Assembly: GCF_003001815.1 (NCBI RefSeq)
Contig: NZ_PVMZ01000022.1
Location: forward strand, 124,001 to 188,000
DNA: 64,000 bases
Source: Actinoplanes italicus
Lineage (GTDB): Bacteria > Actinomycetota > Actinomycetes > Mycobacteriales > Micromonosporaceae
Reading direction: 5' to 3'
Shown here: positions 44,324 through 53,898 of the stretch, one piece after another
Layout of the letters: each line of letters begins with the position of its first letter
How positions within the stretch are numbered: the stretch's first letter is position 1
Position numbers and translations under genes: made by a program
The notes under the pieces: generated by a model
What the model saw: the letters and a program-made list of their open reading frames with translations, nothing else
Database searches by the model: none
Told to the model about the DNA's origin: nothing

Positions 44324-44962
44324 TCACGGCCCGGGACGAAGCCGTGGTTCCCTGGTCGGCCACACCGCTTCCAGTCCGTGATCGGTGGCGTAGAACAGGT
44401 GAGGCCGCAGCTCGGGGACGTCTTCCAGTTCGCGCCCCAGTCTGTACAGGGGAGCTGAGCTCGCCGCCAGGAACGGCTGGGCGGCGAGCATTGCCCGGAG
44501 ATCCGCGAACCGCCATTCCGTGCGCAGCAGCTTCCTCGCCCGTACCAGCAGCTGAAGTCCTTCGATGGGAATCCCGCTCACATAGACGTCGCCCGTCGGC
44601 GGCAGGTCCGGCTCCGGTTCGGGAGGCAGGGCGAATCCGGAGCGCAGCCACGCCTCGAATCCGGGGGCGATGACATGAAGGTCGACCTCGCCGCGGCTGC
44701 CCAGGTCGCCCATGAACACGGGGCCGCCGCCGTCGCAACTGAGGAAGAATCCGCGATCGCCTTCCTGGCCGACCATGAGGTAGCCCGGGAGCCACTCCCC
44801 GATCCCGTAGGTGGTGTTGCGCTCCGGCAGGGATTCCCGGCAGTACATCATCAAGACATCGGCGTCGACGTCGTCGATGACCGAGGCCAGCCATCGCTGG
44901 TAAGCGGCGTCCGTCCGGGAAATGAGCTGCTCGACCATCTCCACCACATCCCGACCCGGCAC
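44324..44962 (-). CDS. SUKH/SMI1-KNR4-like protein
   Basis: A protein of about 212 residues. The middle shows the SUKH pattern: GIGEWLPGYLMVGQEGDRGF, then CDGGGPVFMGDLGS, then FEAWLRSGF. SUKH proteins include immunity proteins against polymorphic and contact-dependent toxins. No toxin gene is adjacent, so an orphan immunity role is only possible. The start is uncertain (GTG 44962; weak ribosome-binding site). Confidence 0.55.
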   Translation of the reverse strand: MPGRDVVEMVEQLISRTDAAYQRWLASVIDDVDADVLMMYCRESLPERNTTYGIGEWLPGYLMVGQEGDRGFFLSCDGGGPVFMGDLGSRGEVDLHVIAPGFEAWLRSGFALPPEPEPDLPPTGDVYVSGIPIEGLQLLVRARKLLRTEWRFADLRAMLAAQPFLAASSAPLYRLGRELEDVPELRPHLFYATDHGLEAVWPTREPRLRPGP

Positions 44963-45149
44963 CGGCCTGTCAGTTTACCGATCTCCGGGTTCGGAGCAGC
45001 TTGCCGCTCGGCGCCGACGGAACCTGGTCGATCACCGTCACCGTCGCGGACTGCAGGACGTGCCGAGGTTGGCCTTGACCAGGTCACACAGCTCCCCGGC
45101 GAGGTCGAGCATCTATCGCGTGTGGACCGCGGCGTATTCAATAGACTGA

Positions 45150-46091
45150 ATGGAACGCATCCGTAGGCAGCTCAGGTCGTCGCGTACCGCCCGGACCAGC
45201 GGTTCGAGCTCGACGGAGACACGGTCGGACTACTGGGAGCGCGGCACCGCGATCGCCGGGATCTTCTCCGTCCTGCTCGTCGGGGTGGGCCTGATCCTGA
45301 CCAACGACTTCAACCTGAGTCAGCTGGCGCAGCAGCAGAAGGTCGCGCAGGAGCAGCAGGACCTGGCGCTCAAGGGTCAGCGAGCGGACCGCTTCGTGCG
45401 GGCGGTGGACCAGCTCGGCCAAGAGGAGGACGACAAGCTGAGCGTACGACTCGGTGGGATTTATGCCCTCGAGGCGCTGATGAAGGAGTTCCCGGCCGAC
45501 GAGAACATGGTGATCGAGGTGCTGTGCGCGTTCGTCCGCTCACACGCGCCCTGGACCGACGATCCGGCCATCCCGCCCGCGACTCCCGATGTGCGAGCCG
45601 CGATGACGGTTCTGGGTCGCCGGCCGGATCCGGACAACCACATCGCCCTGGACTTCAGCAACACCACGCTGCTGGGACTGAAGCGCTTCAACCTGCCGGG
45701 CGCCAACTTCCGTGGAGTGGATCTGTCGGTCTCGAACTTCACCGACTCGGTGCTGCCCCGCGCGGACCTGCGCAACACCGACCTCACGAACTCGTACTTC
45801 AACCGGGTCGATCTCCGGGGGGCCGACATGGAAGGTGTCGTGCTGGACTCGGCGGAGCTCCAGGCAGCGAATCTCTCGGGCGCGAACCTCCGGAACGTGG
45901 ACTTCACCGGCGCTGACCTGAAGGGTGCGGATCTCTCCGGCGCGGACCTCACCGGCGCCCGCGCGTCGAGTCTGACCACAGCTCAGCTCGCCTGCACGAA
46001 GGTAGACGCCGCCACCCGGCTCCCGGCCGGGGTGGAACCACCGGCAGCCGGCGCCTGGCAGCAGAAGAACTGCGCCGTGGACACCGATTGA
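45150..46091 (+). CDS. Pentapeptide-repeat membrane protein
   Basis: A 313-residue protein with one N-terminal span (GIFSVLLVGVGLILTN), a coiled region, and pentapeptide repeats of the A(D/N)Lxx type at about residues 185-275 (NFRGVDLSVSNFTDSVLPRADLR). The repeats form a right-handed quadrilateral helix. Known members mimic DNA (gyrase protection) or scaffold membrane complexes; the single span favours a membrane role. A Gly/Ala segment (SVRLGGIYALEALMKEFP) before the repeats resembles that in related actinobacterial proteins. Confidence 0.85.
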   Translation: MERIRRQLRSSRTARTSGSSSTETRSDYWERGTAIAGIFSVLLVGVGLILTNDFNLSQLAQQQKVAQEQQDLALKGQRADRFVRAVDQLGQEEDDKLSVRLGGIYALEALMKEFPADENMVIEVLCAFVRSHAPWTDDPAIPPATPDVRAAMTVLGRRPDPDNHIALDFSNTTLLGLKRFNLPGANFRGVDLSVSNFTDSVLPRADLRNTDLTNSYFNRVDLRGADMEGVVLDSAELQAANLSGANLRNVDFTGADLKGADLSGADLTGARASSLTTAQLACTKVDAATRLPAGVEPPAAGAWQQKNCAVDTD

Positions 46092-46119
46092 GCCTTCCCG
46101 CTCGCCGGGATCACCGGCG

Positions 46120-46365
46120 ATGTCCACGGGTGACGGAATCGCCACCATGCGCGCGGACGTTGCCATGGCGAGGTTGGAACGGGCCCTCGTGCCCTACTAC
46201 TGGCTGGCCGCGGTCTTCGGTGTTCTGTGCTTCATCGCCAACGTGACCCTGAACGACGGCGCGGGCCGTCTCATCGCCCTCGTGTGGGTGGTGCTCATAC
46301 CGCTGTGGACCATGCGATACATCCGATACCGCAGGACACGTCGCGGTGACGGCTCCGAGGGATGA
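46120..46365 (+). CDS. Small two-span membrane protein
   Basis: An 81-residue protein with two hydrophobic segments (WLAAVFGVLCFIANV and LIALVWVVLIPLWTM) and a basic tail RYRRTRRG, which predicts the C-terminus inside. The family is not recognised. It starts 28 bases after the pentapeptide-repeat gene. The ATG at 46120 has only a weak ribosome-binding site; another ATG lies further in. Confidence 0.5.
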   Translation: MSTGDGIATMRADVAMARLERALVPYYWLAAVFGVLCFIANVTLNDGAGRLIALVWVVLIPLWTMRYIRYRRTRRGDGSEG

Positions 46366-46387
46366 CCGCGAGGCGTACGGTGCCGTT

Positions 46388-46865
46388 GTGCGTTCCCTGA
46401 CCGAGCTGATCGAGCTGGATGATCCCGCGCGCCCCGAGATCGAGGCGGCCGTGACGGCGGCGCCGAATCCCGCTGTCATTCTCGCCGGCGACCCTCAGCG
46501 CGCCGATGAGGAGCTGCTGCGTGTGCAGGTGACGACGCCAATTCGCCTGGATGTCGAATCCCGGCGGCGAACCGACGATCTGGTGTCTCACCCCGGCCAC
46601 GTTGAGCTGGGAAGACTGCGAGATGGGCTACGCCGGTTGGCTCGCCGCCATGCTCGGGGGCAGGACGACTGACTTCTACCGGGATCTGCGGTGGCCGGAA
46701 TGGGTACGCCAGGTGGAAGCATGTCGCCTTGATCAGGCCATCAGTGTGTTGCCGCCGCTGTGGACGAGAGAGGGCAAGGACATCAGCGCGGCCTCACGCC
46801 GCCCAGTGCCGATGTCAGAGGCGATGTCCCTGATCGGCGTCACCCAGGACGCACGCCGCCCATGA
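46388..46865 (+). pseudogene. DUF2625 gene with internal deletion and frameshift
   Basis: The start reads VRSLTELIELDDPARPEIEA ... DEELLRVQVTT and matches the N-terminus of DUF2625 proteins. After about 46555 the frame changes and the C-terminal part appears (CLTPATLSWEDCEMGYAGWL, TTDFYRDLRWPEW, LPPLWTREGKDISAASRRPV). The middle of about 60 residues expected in this family is missing. The function of DUF2625 is unknown. Its decay next to an IS fits local rearrangement. Confidence 0.7.
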
Positions 46866-46894
46866 TCGTGTGCGCGCCTGCCGAGGCGCCCGGT

Positions 46895-47023
46895 TCAGAC
46901 CGGTCTGATCTGCAGCGTGTACTTGATCCGGCTCCCGGCCTGGTGGTCGGTGTTGGTGAGCACAACATAGAGCATGTCCTCGGGTGTAAGGCTTGCGAGC
47001 AGGTACTCGTTGTCGGCCCGATC
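46895..47023 (-). pseudogene. C-terminal stub of an unknown protein cut by the IS3 element
   Basis: On the minus strand, the 42 codons from the IS edge to a TGA at 46895 read cleanly, with good codon use: DRADNEYLLASLTPEDMLYV, then TNTDHQAGSRIKYTLQIRPV. The beta-strand-like ending suggests a secreted or surface protein. The N-terminal part is not found on the other side of the IS, so a deletion accompanied or followed the insertion. Confidence 0.6.
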
Positions 47024-48277
47024 TGATCTTCCCCGGGTTCCGCGGAGTCGACATGCCTGATCTTCTATGCTCGGTCGCTCCTGGAGGAGATTCGTGCCGA
47101 GAAGCTATCCACCCGAGTTCCGACGTAAGGTCCTCGACCTGCTGAAAGCCGGCAGGACCGTCACCCAACTCGCCAACGACCTGCAGATCAGTGGTCAGAC
47201 CATCTATGTCTGGCGCCGGCAGGAAGCGATCGACAACGGCGAACTGCCCGGCGTGACGTCCACCGACCTGGCCGAACTGAGCAAGGCCCGCCGGCGTATC
47301 GCTGAACTTGAAGCCGAACTGGCGATCCATCGCCGTGCCGCGGAGCTGCTGAAGGAGGCGGTGCCCCCAAAAGCCCGGTACGCGGCCATCAAAACCCTGG
47401 CCGCTGAAGGGTTCTCCGTCGACCTGTGCTGCCGGGTGCTGGACGTGTCAGTGTCGGGCTACTACGCCTGGCGCAGCCGGCCGCCATCAGCTCGCTCGCT
47501 GCGCCATGCGTGGCTGACCGAGAGAATTCGCGCGGTCCACGCGGCTTCCCGCGGCACCTACGGCGCGGGACGGGTTCATGCTGAACTCCGCCTCGGCCAA
47601 GGCATCATCGTCGGACACAACGCGGTCGAAATGCTGATGCGCCGCGCCGGAATCAAGGGCCTGCCCACGCACCGGTTCCGCAGGCCGCTGCGTGAGACTC
47701 CCACCGCCAGTGACCTGGTCAACCGCCAGTTCAACCGCGCGGCCCGGGATCTGTTGTGGGTCACCGACATCACCGAGCATCCCACTCGCGAGGGCAAGGT
47801 CTACTGCGCGGTCGTACTCGACTCGTTCTCCCGCCGGGTCGTCGGCTGGTCCATCGACGCCTCTCAGACCTCGGCTCTGGTCACGAACGCACTGAGTATG
47901 GCCATCAGCAACCGCCGCCCCGACGCCACCGTGATCCACTCCGACCACGGCGTGCAATTCACCTCTTGGGCCTTCACCGAACGGGCCCGCGCGTCCGGCC
48001 TGGTGCCCTCGATGGGCACGATCGGCGACTGCTACGACAACGGCATGATGGAGTCGTTCTGGGGCCGCATGCAGACCGAACTGCTGCACCGTAAGAAGTG
48101 GAAGACCCGCATCGAACTCGCCAACGCGATCTTCGACTGCCTCGAGATCTTCCACAACCGGCAACGCCGCCACAGCTCCCTGGGCATGCTCACACCTAAC
48201 GAATATGAAGGCTCCACACCGCCCTGTCGGTCGCATAGAACCAGCTGTCACGGCTCCACGGAACCCGGGGAAGATCA
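47024..48277 (+). mobile_element. IS3-family insertion sequence (1,254 bp)
   Basis: The ends are inverted repeats of 24 bp (47024-47047 and 48254-48277), matching at 23 positions and starting TGATCTTCCCCGGGTTCC. They begin TG and end CA, as IS3 elements do. One transposase frame fills the interior. The flanking bases (ATC left, ACC right) do not show the 3-4 bp target duplication expected of a simple insertion. Confidence 0.9.
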
Positions 48278-48290
48278 ACCGCTCCGTTAA
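47094..48290 (+). CDS. IS3-family transposase, single-frame OrfAB
   Basis: A 398-residue transposase starting at GTG after GGAGGAG. The N-terminal helix-turn-helix (RSYPPEFRRKVLDLLKAG) and leucine-zipper region (ELSKARRRIAELEAELAI) correspond to OrfA; the rest is the rve integrase core, with the DDE acids in LLWVTDITEH, IHSDHGVQFTSW and MMESFWGRMQTELL. OrfA and OrfB, usually joined by a -1 frameshift, are fused here in one frame. The stop lies 13 bases beyond the right inverted repeat, so the last codons come from flanking DNA. It is probably active or recently active. Confidence 0.92.
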   Translation: MPRSYPPEFRRKVLDLLKAGRTVTQLANDLQISGQTIYVWRRQEAIDNGELPGVTSTDLAELSKARRRIAELEAELAIHRRAAELLKEAVPPKARYAAIKTLAAEGFSVDLCCRVLDVSVSGYYAWRSRPPSARSLRHAWLTERIRAVHAASRGTYGAGRVHAELRLGQGIIVGHNAVEMLMRRAGIKGLPTHRFRRPLRETPTASDLVNRQFNRAARDLLWVTDITEHPTREGKVYCAVVLDSFSRRVVGWSIDASQTSALVTNALSMAISNRRPDATVIHSDHGVQFTSWAFTERARASGLVPSMGTIGDCYDNGMMESFWGRMQTELLHRKKWKTRIELANAIFDCLEIFHNRQRRHSSLGMLTPNEYEGSTPPCRSHRTSCHGSTEPGEDQPLR

Positions 48291-49014
48291 AGCGGGGGAA
48301 CTCACCCTTACGACAGCGGTAGAGCAGGGTGCAGTAGATCAGCCGGGAGCGTTCACCGGGCCGGTAGCAAGCATAACCCGGCCACCGAGACCCGGACGGT
48401 GCCTTTGGCGGTCACCTTCACCACCGGGGTGACACCCTTCGGCGCCCAGGTGGTGGCCCTGTGAGCTCTCAGCGTCTGGCCGCATTCGTCGGCGAACACG
48501 ATCCAGGCGGACCTGCGTGCGGCGACTCTTTTACCGCCGGCCACTGATACCGCCGCCACCGGGCGATCGCGGCCTCGTCCCGCTCGATCGCGCGATGGAT
48601 CGGCAGCTGCGGGGTATAGCCCAGCCCGCTGCATCGCCTGCCACGCCGTGGTGACCGAGACTCGCAGATAAAACATCGTCGCGATCAACGCCACCACCCG
48701 GGCCAGCGTCCAGCGCTGGTCCTCGCCGTACCCGGCCGCCGCCGGACCCTGCTCGAGCCGGACCTTCAGCCGTCCCAACTGCTCGCCCGACACTTCGGGT
48801 CCGGCCCCGACAGCCCTTTCGAGGCCAGCGCCTGCGCGCCACCGGCAGCCCAGGCTCGCCGCCACTGGTAGGCCGACTTCGTCGAGACCTCCAGCCTCGC
48901 GGCGACCTCGACCGCCGATTTGCCCTTAGCGAACATCTGCGCCGCTTGCCGCCGCACTCGCTCTCGTCGTACCCGTTCCGCCTGGTCAACGCCGCCGCCA
49001 TCGCCGTATCGCAT
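48278..49014 (-). pseudogene. IS630-family transposase remnant
   Basis: Successive minus-strand frames give an IS630 protein: a helix-turn-helix (RLEVSTKSAYQWRRAWAAGG) from ATG 49014, then LARVVALIATMFYLRVSVTT, and the DDE region AWIVFADECGQTLRAH ... TTWAPKGVTPVV, ending RLIYCTLLYR near 48300. At least three frame changes are needed and the C-terminal end is cut by the IS3 edge. Its upstream end reaches almost to the stop of the large 49105 gene. Confidence 0.8.
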
Positions 49015-49104
49015 ACGGATCAGCAGAACCGACACCCACCCGCTGAGACGATCACCCGCAAGCCTCACAGTGGACCTACGCCAGACCCCCAACCCGAAAA
49101 GTGT

Positions 49105-52100
49105 CTAGAGAGTGTCTGTCGGCCCCAAGACGCGGAACAGGTTCGCTCTGCTTTCCCCGGAGAAGGCGTATCGGTCGAGAACAGGCCATCGCAGCCGCCA
49201 CGCCCGGTAGCTCGCGGTACCTTCGGGGTTCTGACGGCAGGCCTCCACCGATCTGATGAAGTCGGGCTTCGAGGCGGACCCGATGACGTTGGCGTCGCCT
49301 CGGGTCTTGCCGTCGAATCTAGTGGCGAGCCAGGCAGACAGCCGCTCGACAGTGTCGTCGTTGACTGTTCGCAGGGTCAACGATTCGTCGACCGCCACGG
49401 TCTGGGCGAGCCGGTAACCGGGCGCGACTAGCCCGAGGTGCAGGCAGATCTGCACCAGCGTGCGGCGGTGGTCGGCGTTCATCGGCCAATCGGTCCCATC
49501 GGCCTTCTGAACTGGCTCCAGCAACAACGCGAATGCCCTGTCGAATCGAGCGAGCAATACAGCCTGAAAGCCGGCCCACGACGCGGATCCGTCCGGAGGA
49601 ACTCGGCGCAGCCTTTCCATCTCGGGGCAGAGCGAGTAGGCGAGCAGGATGGCCCGGCAGGTCATGATGGCCGGGTTGCGCAACGCGGTTGGCAGCGTCA
49701 TGCGGTCCTCGGTCACTCTGTTGACGAAGCCTGCCTCGGTCTTAATCGCTAAGGCCTTGCCGAGTGCCAGCTCACCGCTCGCGATGCCCGCGGTGAGCTG
49801 GTAGAACAGTCGTTGCGTCCAGCGTTCGCTCTCCCGACGCTCGGCCTCAGCCTCGCTTTGTTGGAACTCCTCGAACCAACGGCCCAGCACTCGCTCCGCG
49901 GCGCGGCAGGCAGAACCGGTCTCGGCGAGCGCCAACTGGAGGAAGACCTCGTCGAGCGCGAGCAGGAACCTGTCGCCATTTTGCACGCCTGCCAGGGAGT
50001 CCTTGAAAGCTCGATACATCTCGGCAGCCTCCTGGTGAAGCGACCATGCTTTGTCGTAGCCGTCCGCGGAATCTCGTTTGGACTCGGTCAGCGCCTCCAC
50101 CCGGATCGCGCCTAAAGCTCGTGGTGCGTATTCCGGCCATATCAGTCCGCGCGCGGCGTTCGCCAGCCGACGGATGCGGTCCACGTCGGCTCTGGGTTCC
50201 TCAAACTGGGCCGGAACGTTCCACAGTTGGTCGAGCGATGCCTCGTAGATCAGCCAGCCCATGAGCGGCAGTAGACTCAGCAGCTCGTCCGGCGGCACCG
50301 GAGCCTGGGTCGTCGGGAACCGTCGACGATACTCGGCGACGTCGGACATGATCCGGTCGACCAGCTGGTCGTCGACCTCCGGACTGTCATTTGGCGGACC
50401 GGCAACTGCGCTCCGGGAACGGATTTGGACGCAGAGTGTGCGGATCGCGTTAGGCGTCATGATCGGCTGGGCGGTGCCCGCGAAGACGGTTGGTGGCTGA
50501 GGTGACAAGGTGAAGTCGATCGCTCGGATGTCGTATTGATCTGGCCGTTCAAAGACCTCCGGTGTCGCGTCCCGGCTGCCGCCGCTGCCGACCTGAGAGA
50601 AGATTCGCTCCAGCGGCGAACCGGGGCGAGGGTGAGCATCGCGTACCCCGCCCTGTTGCAGATAGCCGACGTTGTGCGGTGCGGCGGTGATCAGTGCGAG
50701 AAGTGTCTCCGACCGGGGCCGTTTCCTGGGCAGACGATCGGGCCAGGTCAGTTCCGCGCCGATCAGGCTACTTCCCCGCCTGCCGAAGATGTACTCCGCG
50801 CCAGGAGCCAGGCGGATGCCACTGTACTCGGACGACGTCACCACCGTAATTTTGGAAAGTACGCCGATGTCGATCAACGAGAGATAGACCGGCTCGTCGC
50901 CGAGGTTGCGAGCGCTGATGTAAATCTTCTCGCCAGCGTGGACGAGTGCGCCGGAGCTGGCTAAGCGCTCTCGTTCGCCCTTGGTCACGCGGCCCCACTC
51001 GAGGGTTACTGGCGTACGGGAACCGGAAGGGGGGATCTCCGAAAGGCCGCGCAGCACCTTAGCCCGAGCCACCGTCTCCATATCGGTGATGATGCGGCGG
51101 ATTTCTGACTGTGTCGGCTGGTGAGGCTCGTGCAACGGGCCGACCTGATCATGCACGACCAGCTGATCGGCGTCGTCTACGCTAACCCGCAGATCGAAGA
51201 CCTCCCCAGGCTCGGCCAAACGGATCAGTCGACTTTGCTCGATCGCCGCCACGAGATCGTCGGTTCGGGGATCGGGGTGGGGCACCGACACCGTCACCGC
51301 AGCGAGGGCGGCACGGGTGCGGTGGGCCAGCGCACCAGCGGGCACACTCGTCCATGGAGGCCGGAGTTGCACCGTGGCCAGGGCCACCGTCGGCCCGAGC
51401 GCGAAAACCAGCGCCTCCCCGATCACGGTCGTCTCCTCGGCTGCCATGATCGCGAAGCTGTCCCCCACCTGCACCCCGAACAGTGGTCCGCCGGGGAGCT
51501 CGACTCGCTCACCGCTGACCACTACGACCGGAAGCACGACGTGGGGCTCGACCTCGGTGGCCTTAAAAATCTGCCGCCGGGTCGGTCCTTCCGCCTGCGG
51601 ATGCTGAAGTGGCGCCACGGTCATAACGTGAGTGCGAACGCGCTCGATGACGGTCGCCCAGCTCACCGGCAGACCTTGCGCCTCGATCAGCGCGGTCGCC
51701 AGTGCCTCGCTGAACAGGCTGACCCGCCGTCCAGCAGCGTTACGGTATTCGTAGGCGGGTTGATCAGGACCGGTGGCCGAGAGCCGCACCACGTGCGGCA
51801 GTCCCGCACCGGGAAAACCTGAGTCGTCGCCTCCGGCTGGTGCCGGAGACGACAACCCAGGCAGGGCGAGCACCTGGCGGTCCGAATCCTGGGAACGGTG
51901 CGGGGCATGGCTGCAGTCGAATACCACGGTGACGTTAGTCGTCAGCTCGCTCAGCCGAATCAGGATGGTATTCAGCTCGTCGTCGGTGATGCCGTCGAGG
52001 TCCGACGCCTCGAAGTCGGCTGGCACAATGAAATGAACCAGCCTCGCCGATTGCCCGACACCGCTGATCATGCGACCGCCGCGGCCGTTGAAGTACACAA

Positions 52101-53898
52101 AAACCGCATCGCCTGGCACCGTATCGTTGACCAACTGGTCCAGCGCGTCGAAGATCTCAGCACGGGTCGCGCGGTCGCTGGTCCGCGAAATCGTACCGAA
52201 TCCATGAGCGGCGAGCGCGTCGGCGATCAGTGCCATGCTCTGGTTGGTGCTTGCCAGCCCGAACGTTTCGGCGCCCATCAACAGCGCTCTGCGTCGCGGC
52301 GATCTAGCTGACTTCGGCGACGGCGCCGGAATCATCGACACCCGACCCGGTACGCCCAAACGGGCCGCGGCCTCGTCAGTCAGCCACGCGAAGACTTCGG
52401 CCGCCGCCATCTCGGAGCCGACTCCGGCGGAATCGGTCACCCCGGCGAAGGTGCGCCCGGGCCGACCGCTGCGCTCCGCGATGAACGCGCCGACCACACG
52501 CAGGATGTCCCGGCTTTCCGAGATCCGGAGGTCATCGAGCAAAAGGTCCTGGACACCAGGACGGAAGGCGAAGTGTGGCGCCGGGTGCGCGGCAACCTGC
52601 GGGAGGCGCTCGAGCAGACCACCGAGCAGAACCTCGGCGAGGTCGCTCGGACCCGAAGACGGCAGGAAAATGCGTTGGACGAGACGCATCACATCCAGGT
52701 CCACCGGCGCGGCGGACAGGTACGTCGCAAGTCGGAACGCGGACGGCGACGCCGTCGCCCGAAATCGCCGGACGACGACCTCCGCCTCGATAGTCGGCTC
52801 CTCGATCGGGCGTGAAGACGGGCGCGGGCCGAGACGAGCGGCCACGAGCGGTACCCCGGACGCTGTAGAAGCCATGACCATGCTGGCCCATGTCGCCAGC
52901 CAGTCCGCAGATAGCTCGACCACCGGCACAGCGACGTTCGTGCCCGTGTCGTGCCGCGTTCTGCGCCGGCGCTCGGCGAAATGGAGGCGGCTGGTCGGCG
53001 CGCCGGGGGTGAGCGCGTGAAACGTGCCGCGCCGGGTCGGCAGCGCGGTGCGATGCCACAGCCTTTCCGGTAGCGGTTGTACGACAAGCAGTGGTCCGTT
53101 GTGGGCCCAGCGCGAGAGCATTTCGTCGGCCGCGATTCCCCGCCACATACTCGCGGAGGCGTCGGTCACAACCACGAAGACCCGGCGCCCGGCCGGGTCG
53201 AGAAGCTCGCTGGGCGGCCGGGTGTCAGGCGAGTCGGTCGCGTCGTGGGCCTGAATGCCAACGGTCTGACCGTCTACGAGCTTCCAACGGCGTACGTCGC
53301 GGAAGCCGCCGAATTGCCGCAGCGCGCGATGCAAGTCGCGAACCGCAGGTTCCCACACGGTCATCGACACCGCGCTGTCGACTACCAGCGCAACATCGAA
53401 CCAGCGTTCTGGCGCCCGTTCGAGGACCAAGGACCAGATCCCGGTCTCGGCGACCCGGTGCGCACTGGCCTCCTCGTTCACCACCACACCGTGCGGTGCC
53501 GGGTAGCGCCGCTTGAGCGGGCGGAGCGCCCGGTGCAGCGCAAGGGCGGACGGCAGCGCGGCAGGTTCCGGGACCCGGACCACCAGAGCGTCTGTCGTGC
53601 CGGTGGACTCGGTGCGGGTCGAGGCGACGCGTATCGGCCGCTCGCACCCCGGCTCCTCAGCCCCGGCATAGTCCTCCTCCGGATCGGGCCGCATGCCCGC
53701 GTCGCCCCGCGGCACGGGTGAGGAGGCCGTGCGGTCGCTGTTAACCGCCATCGAGTCGGGGCTCTCCTCCGACGGCGCAGCGACGGAGGAGATGTGCCGG
53801 CTGAGCCAGATCGCTTCGGCGATCTCGATCGGAGTCGGGTCGAGACCCGCCGCGGCCAGAGCGTCGAGGAGCCGGACGGTCTCCATCGTTTCAACCAT
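49105..53898 (-). CDS. SAV_2336/vWA-like protein with caspase-like domain, VMAP-system effector candidate
   Basis: A 1,597-residue protein, last gene of the operon. Residues 1-35 match the SAV_2336 start (LDALAAAGLDPTPIEIAEAI). Residues about 165-300 are a vWA-like domain with DSAVS (174-178) and TDASAS (245-250) at MIDAS-like positions. Residues about 536-690 form a caspase (C14) fold (RRALLMGAETF ... GDAVFVYFNGRGGRM ... VVFDCSHAPH): the usual Cys is C662, but the usual His of YFSGHG is R606. A DUF4384-like beta domain lies at about 985-1090 and a helical region of about 500 residues follows. Its start overlaps the MoxR stop by eight bases. It could be an executioner or a pseudo-protease sensor. 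The C-terminus ends at the IS630 remnant and may be slightly altered. Confidence 0.85.
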   Translation of the reverse strand: MVETMETVRLLDALAAAGLDPTPIEIAEAIWLSRHISSVAAPSEESPDSMAVNSDRTASSPVPRGDAGMRPDPEEDYAGAEEPGCERPIRVASTRTESTGTTDALVVRVPEPAALPSALALHRALRPLKRRYPAPHGVVVNEEASAHRVAETGIWSLVLERAPERWFDVALVVDSAVSMTVWEPAVRDLHRALRQFGGFRDVRRWKLVDGQTVGIQAHDATDSPDTRPPSELLDPAGRRVFVVVTDASASMWRGIAADEMLSRWAHNGPLLVVQPLPERLWHRTALPTRRGTFHALTPGAPTSRLHFAERRRRTRHDTGTNVAVPVVELSADWLATWASMVMASTASGVPLVAARLGPRPSSRPIEEPTIEAEVVVRRFRATASPSAFRLATYLSAAPVDLDVMRLVQRIFLPSSGPSDLAEVLLGGLLERLPQVAAHPAPHFAFRPGVQDLLLDDLRISESRDILRVVGAFIAERSGRPGRTFAGVTDSAGVGSEMAAAEVFAWLTDEAAARLGVPGRVSMIPAPSPKSARSPRRRALLMGAETFGLASTNQSMALIADALAAHGFGTISRTSDRATRAEIFDALDQLVNDTVPGDAVFVYFNGRGGRMISGVGQSARLVHFIVPADFEASDLDGITDDELNTILIRLSELTTNVTVVFDCSHAPHRSQDSDRQVLALPGLSSPAPAGGDDSGFPGAGLPHVVRLSATGPDQPAYEYRNAAGRRVSLFSEALATALIEAQGLPVSWATVIERVRTHVMTVAPLQHPQAEGPTRRQIFKATEVEPHVVLPVVVVSGERVELPGGPLFGVQVGDSFAIMAAEETTVIGEALVFALGPTVALATVQLRPPWTSVPAGALAHRTRAALAAVTVSVPHPDPRTDDLVAAIEQSRLIRLAEPGEVFDLRVSVDDADQLVVHDQVGPLHEPHQPTQSEIRRIITDMETVARAKVLRGLSEIPPSGSRTPVTLEWGRVTKGERERLASSGALVHAGEKIYISARNLGDEPVYLSLIDIGVLSKITVVTSSEYSGIRLAPGAEYIFGRRGSSLIGAELTWPDRLPRKRPRSETLLALITAAPHNVGYLQQGGVRDAHPRPGSPLERIFSQVGSGGSRDATPEVFERPDQYDIRAIDFTLSPQPPTVFAGTAQPIMTPNAIRTLCVQIRSRSAVAGPPNDSPEVDDQLVDRIMSDVAEYRRRFPTTQAPVPPDELLSLLPLMGWLIYEASLDQLWNVPAQFEEPRADVDRIRRLANAARGLIWPEYAPRALGAIRVEALTESKRDSADGYDKAWSLHQEAAEMYRAFKDSLAGVQNGDRFLLALDEVFLQLALAETGSACRAAERVLGRWFEEFQQSEAEAERRESERWTQRLFYQLTAGIASGELALGKALAIKTEAGFVNRVTEDRMTLPTALRNPAIMTCRAILLAYSLCPEMERLRRVPPDGSASWAGFQAVLLARFDRAFALLLEPVQKADGTDWPMNADHRRTLVQICLHLGLVAPGYRLAQTVAVDESLTLRTVNDDTVERLSAWLATRFDGKTRGDANVIGSASKPDFIRSVEACRQNPEGTASYRAWRLRWPVLDRYAFSGESRANLFRVLGPTDTL

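Noticed and set aside
47094..48290. Programmed -1 frameshift in the IS3 transposase
   Set aside because: A single frame covers both the OrfA-like and OrfB-like parts, so none is needed.
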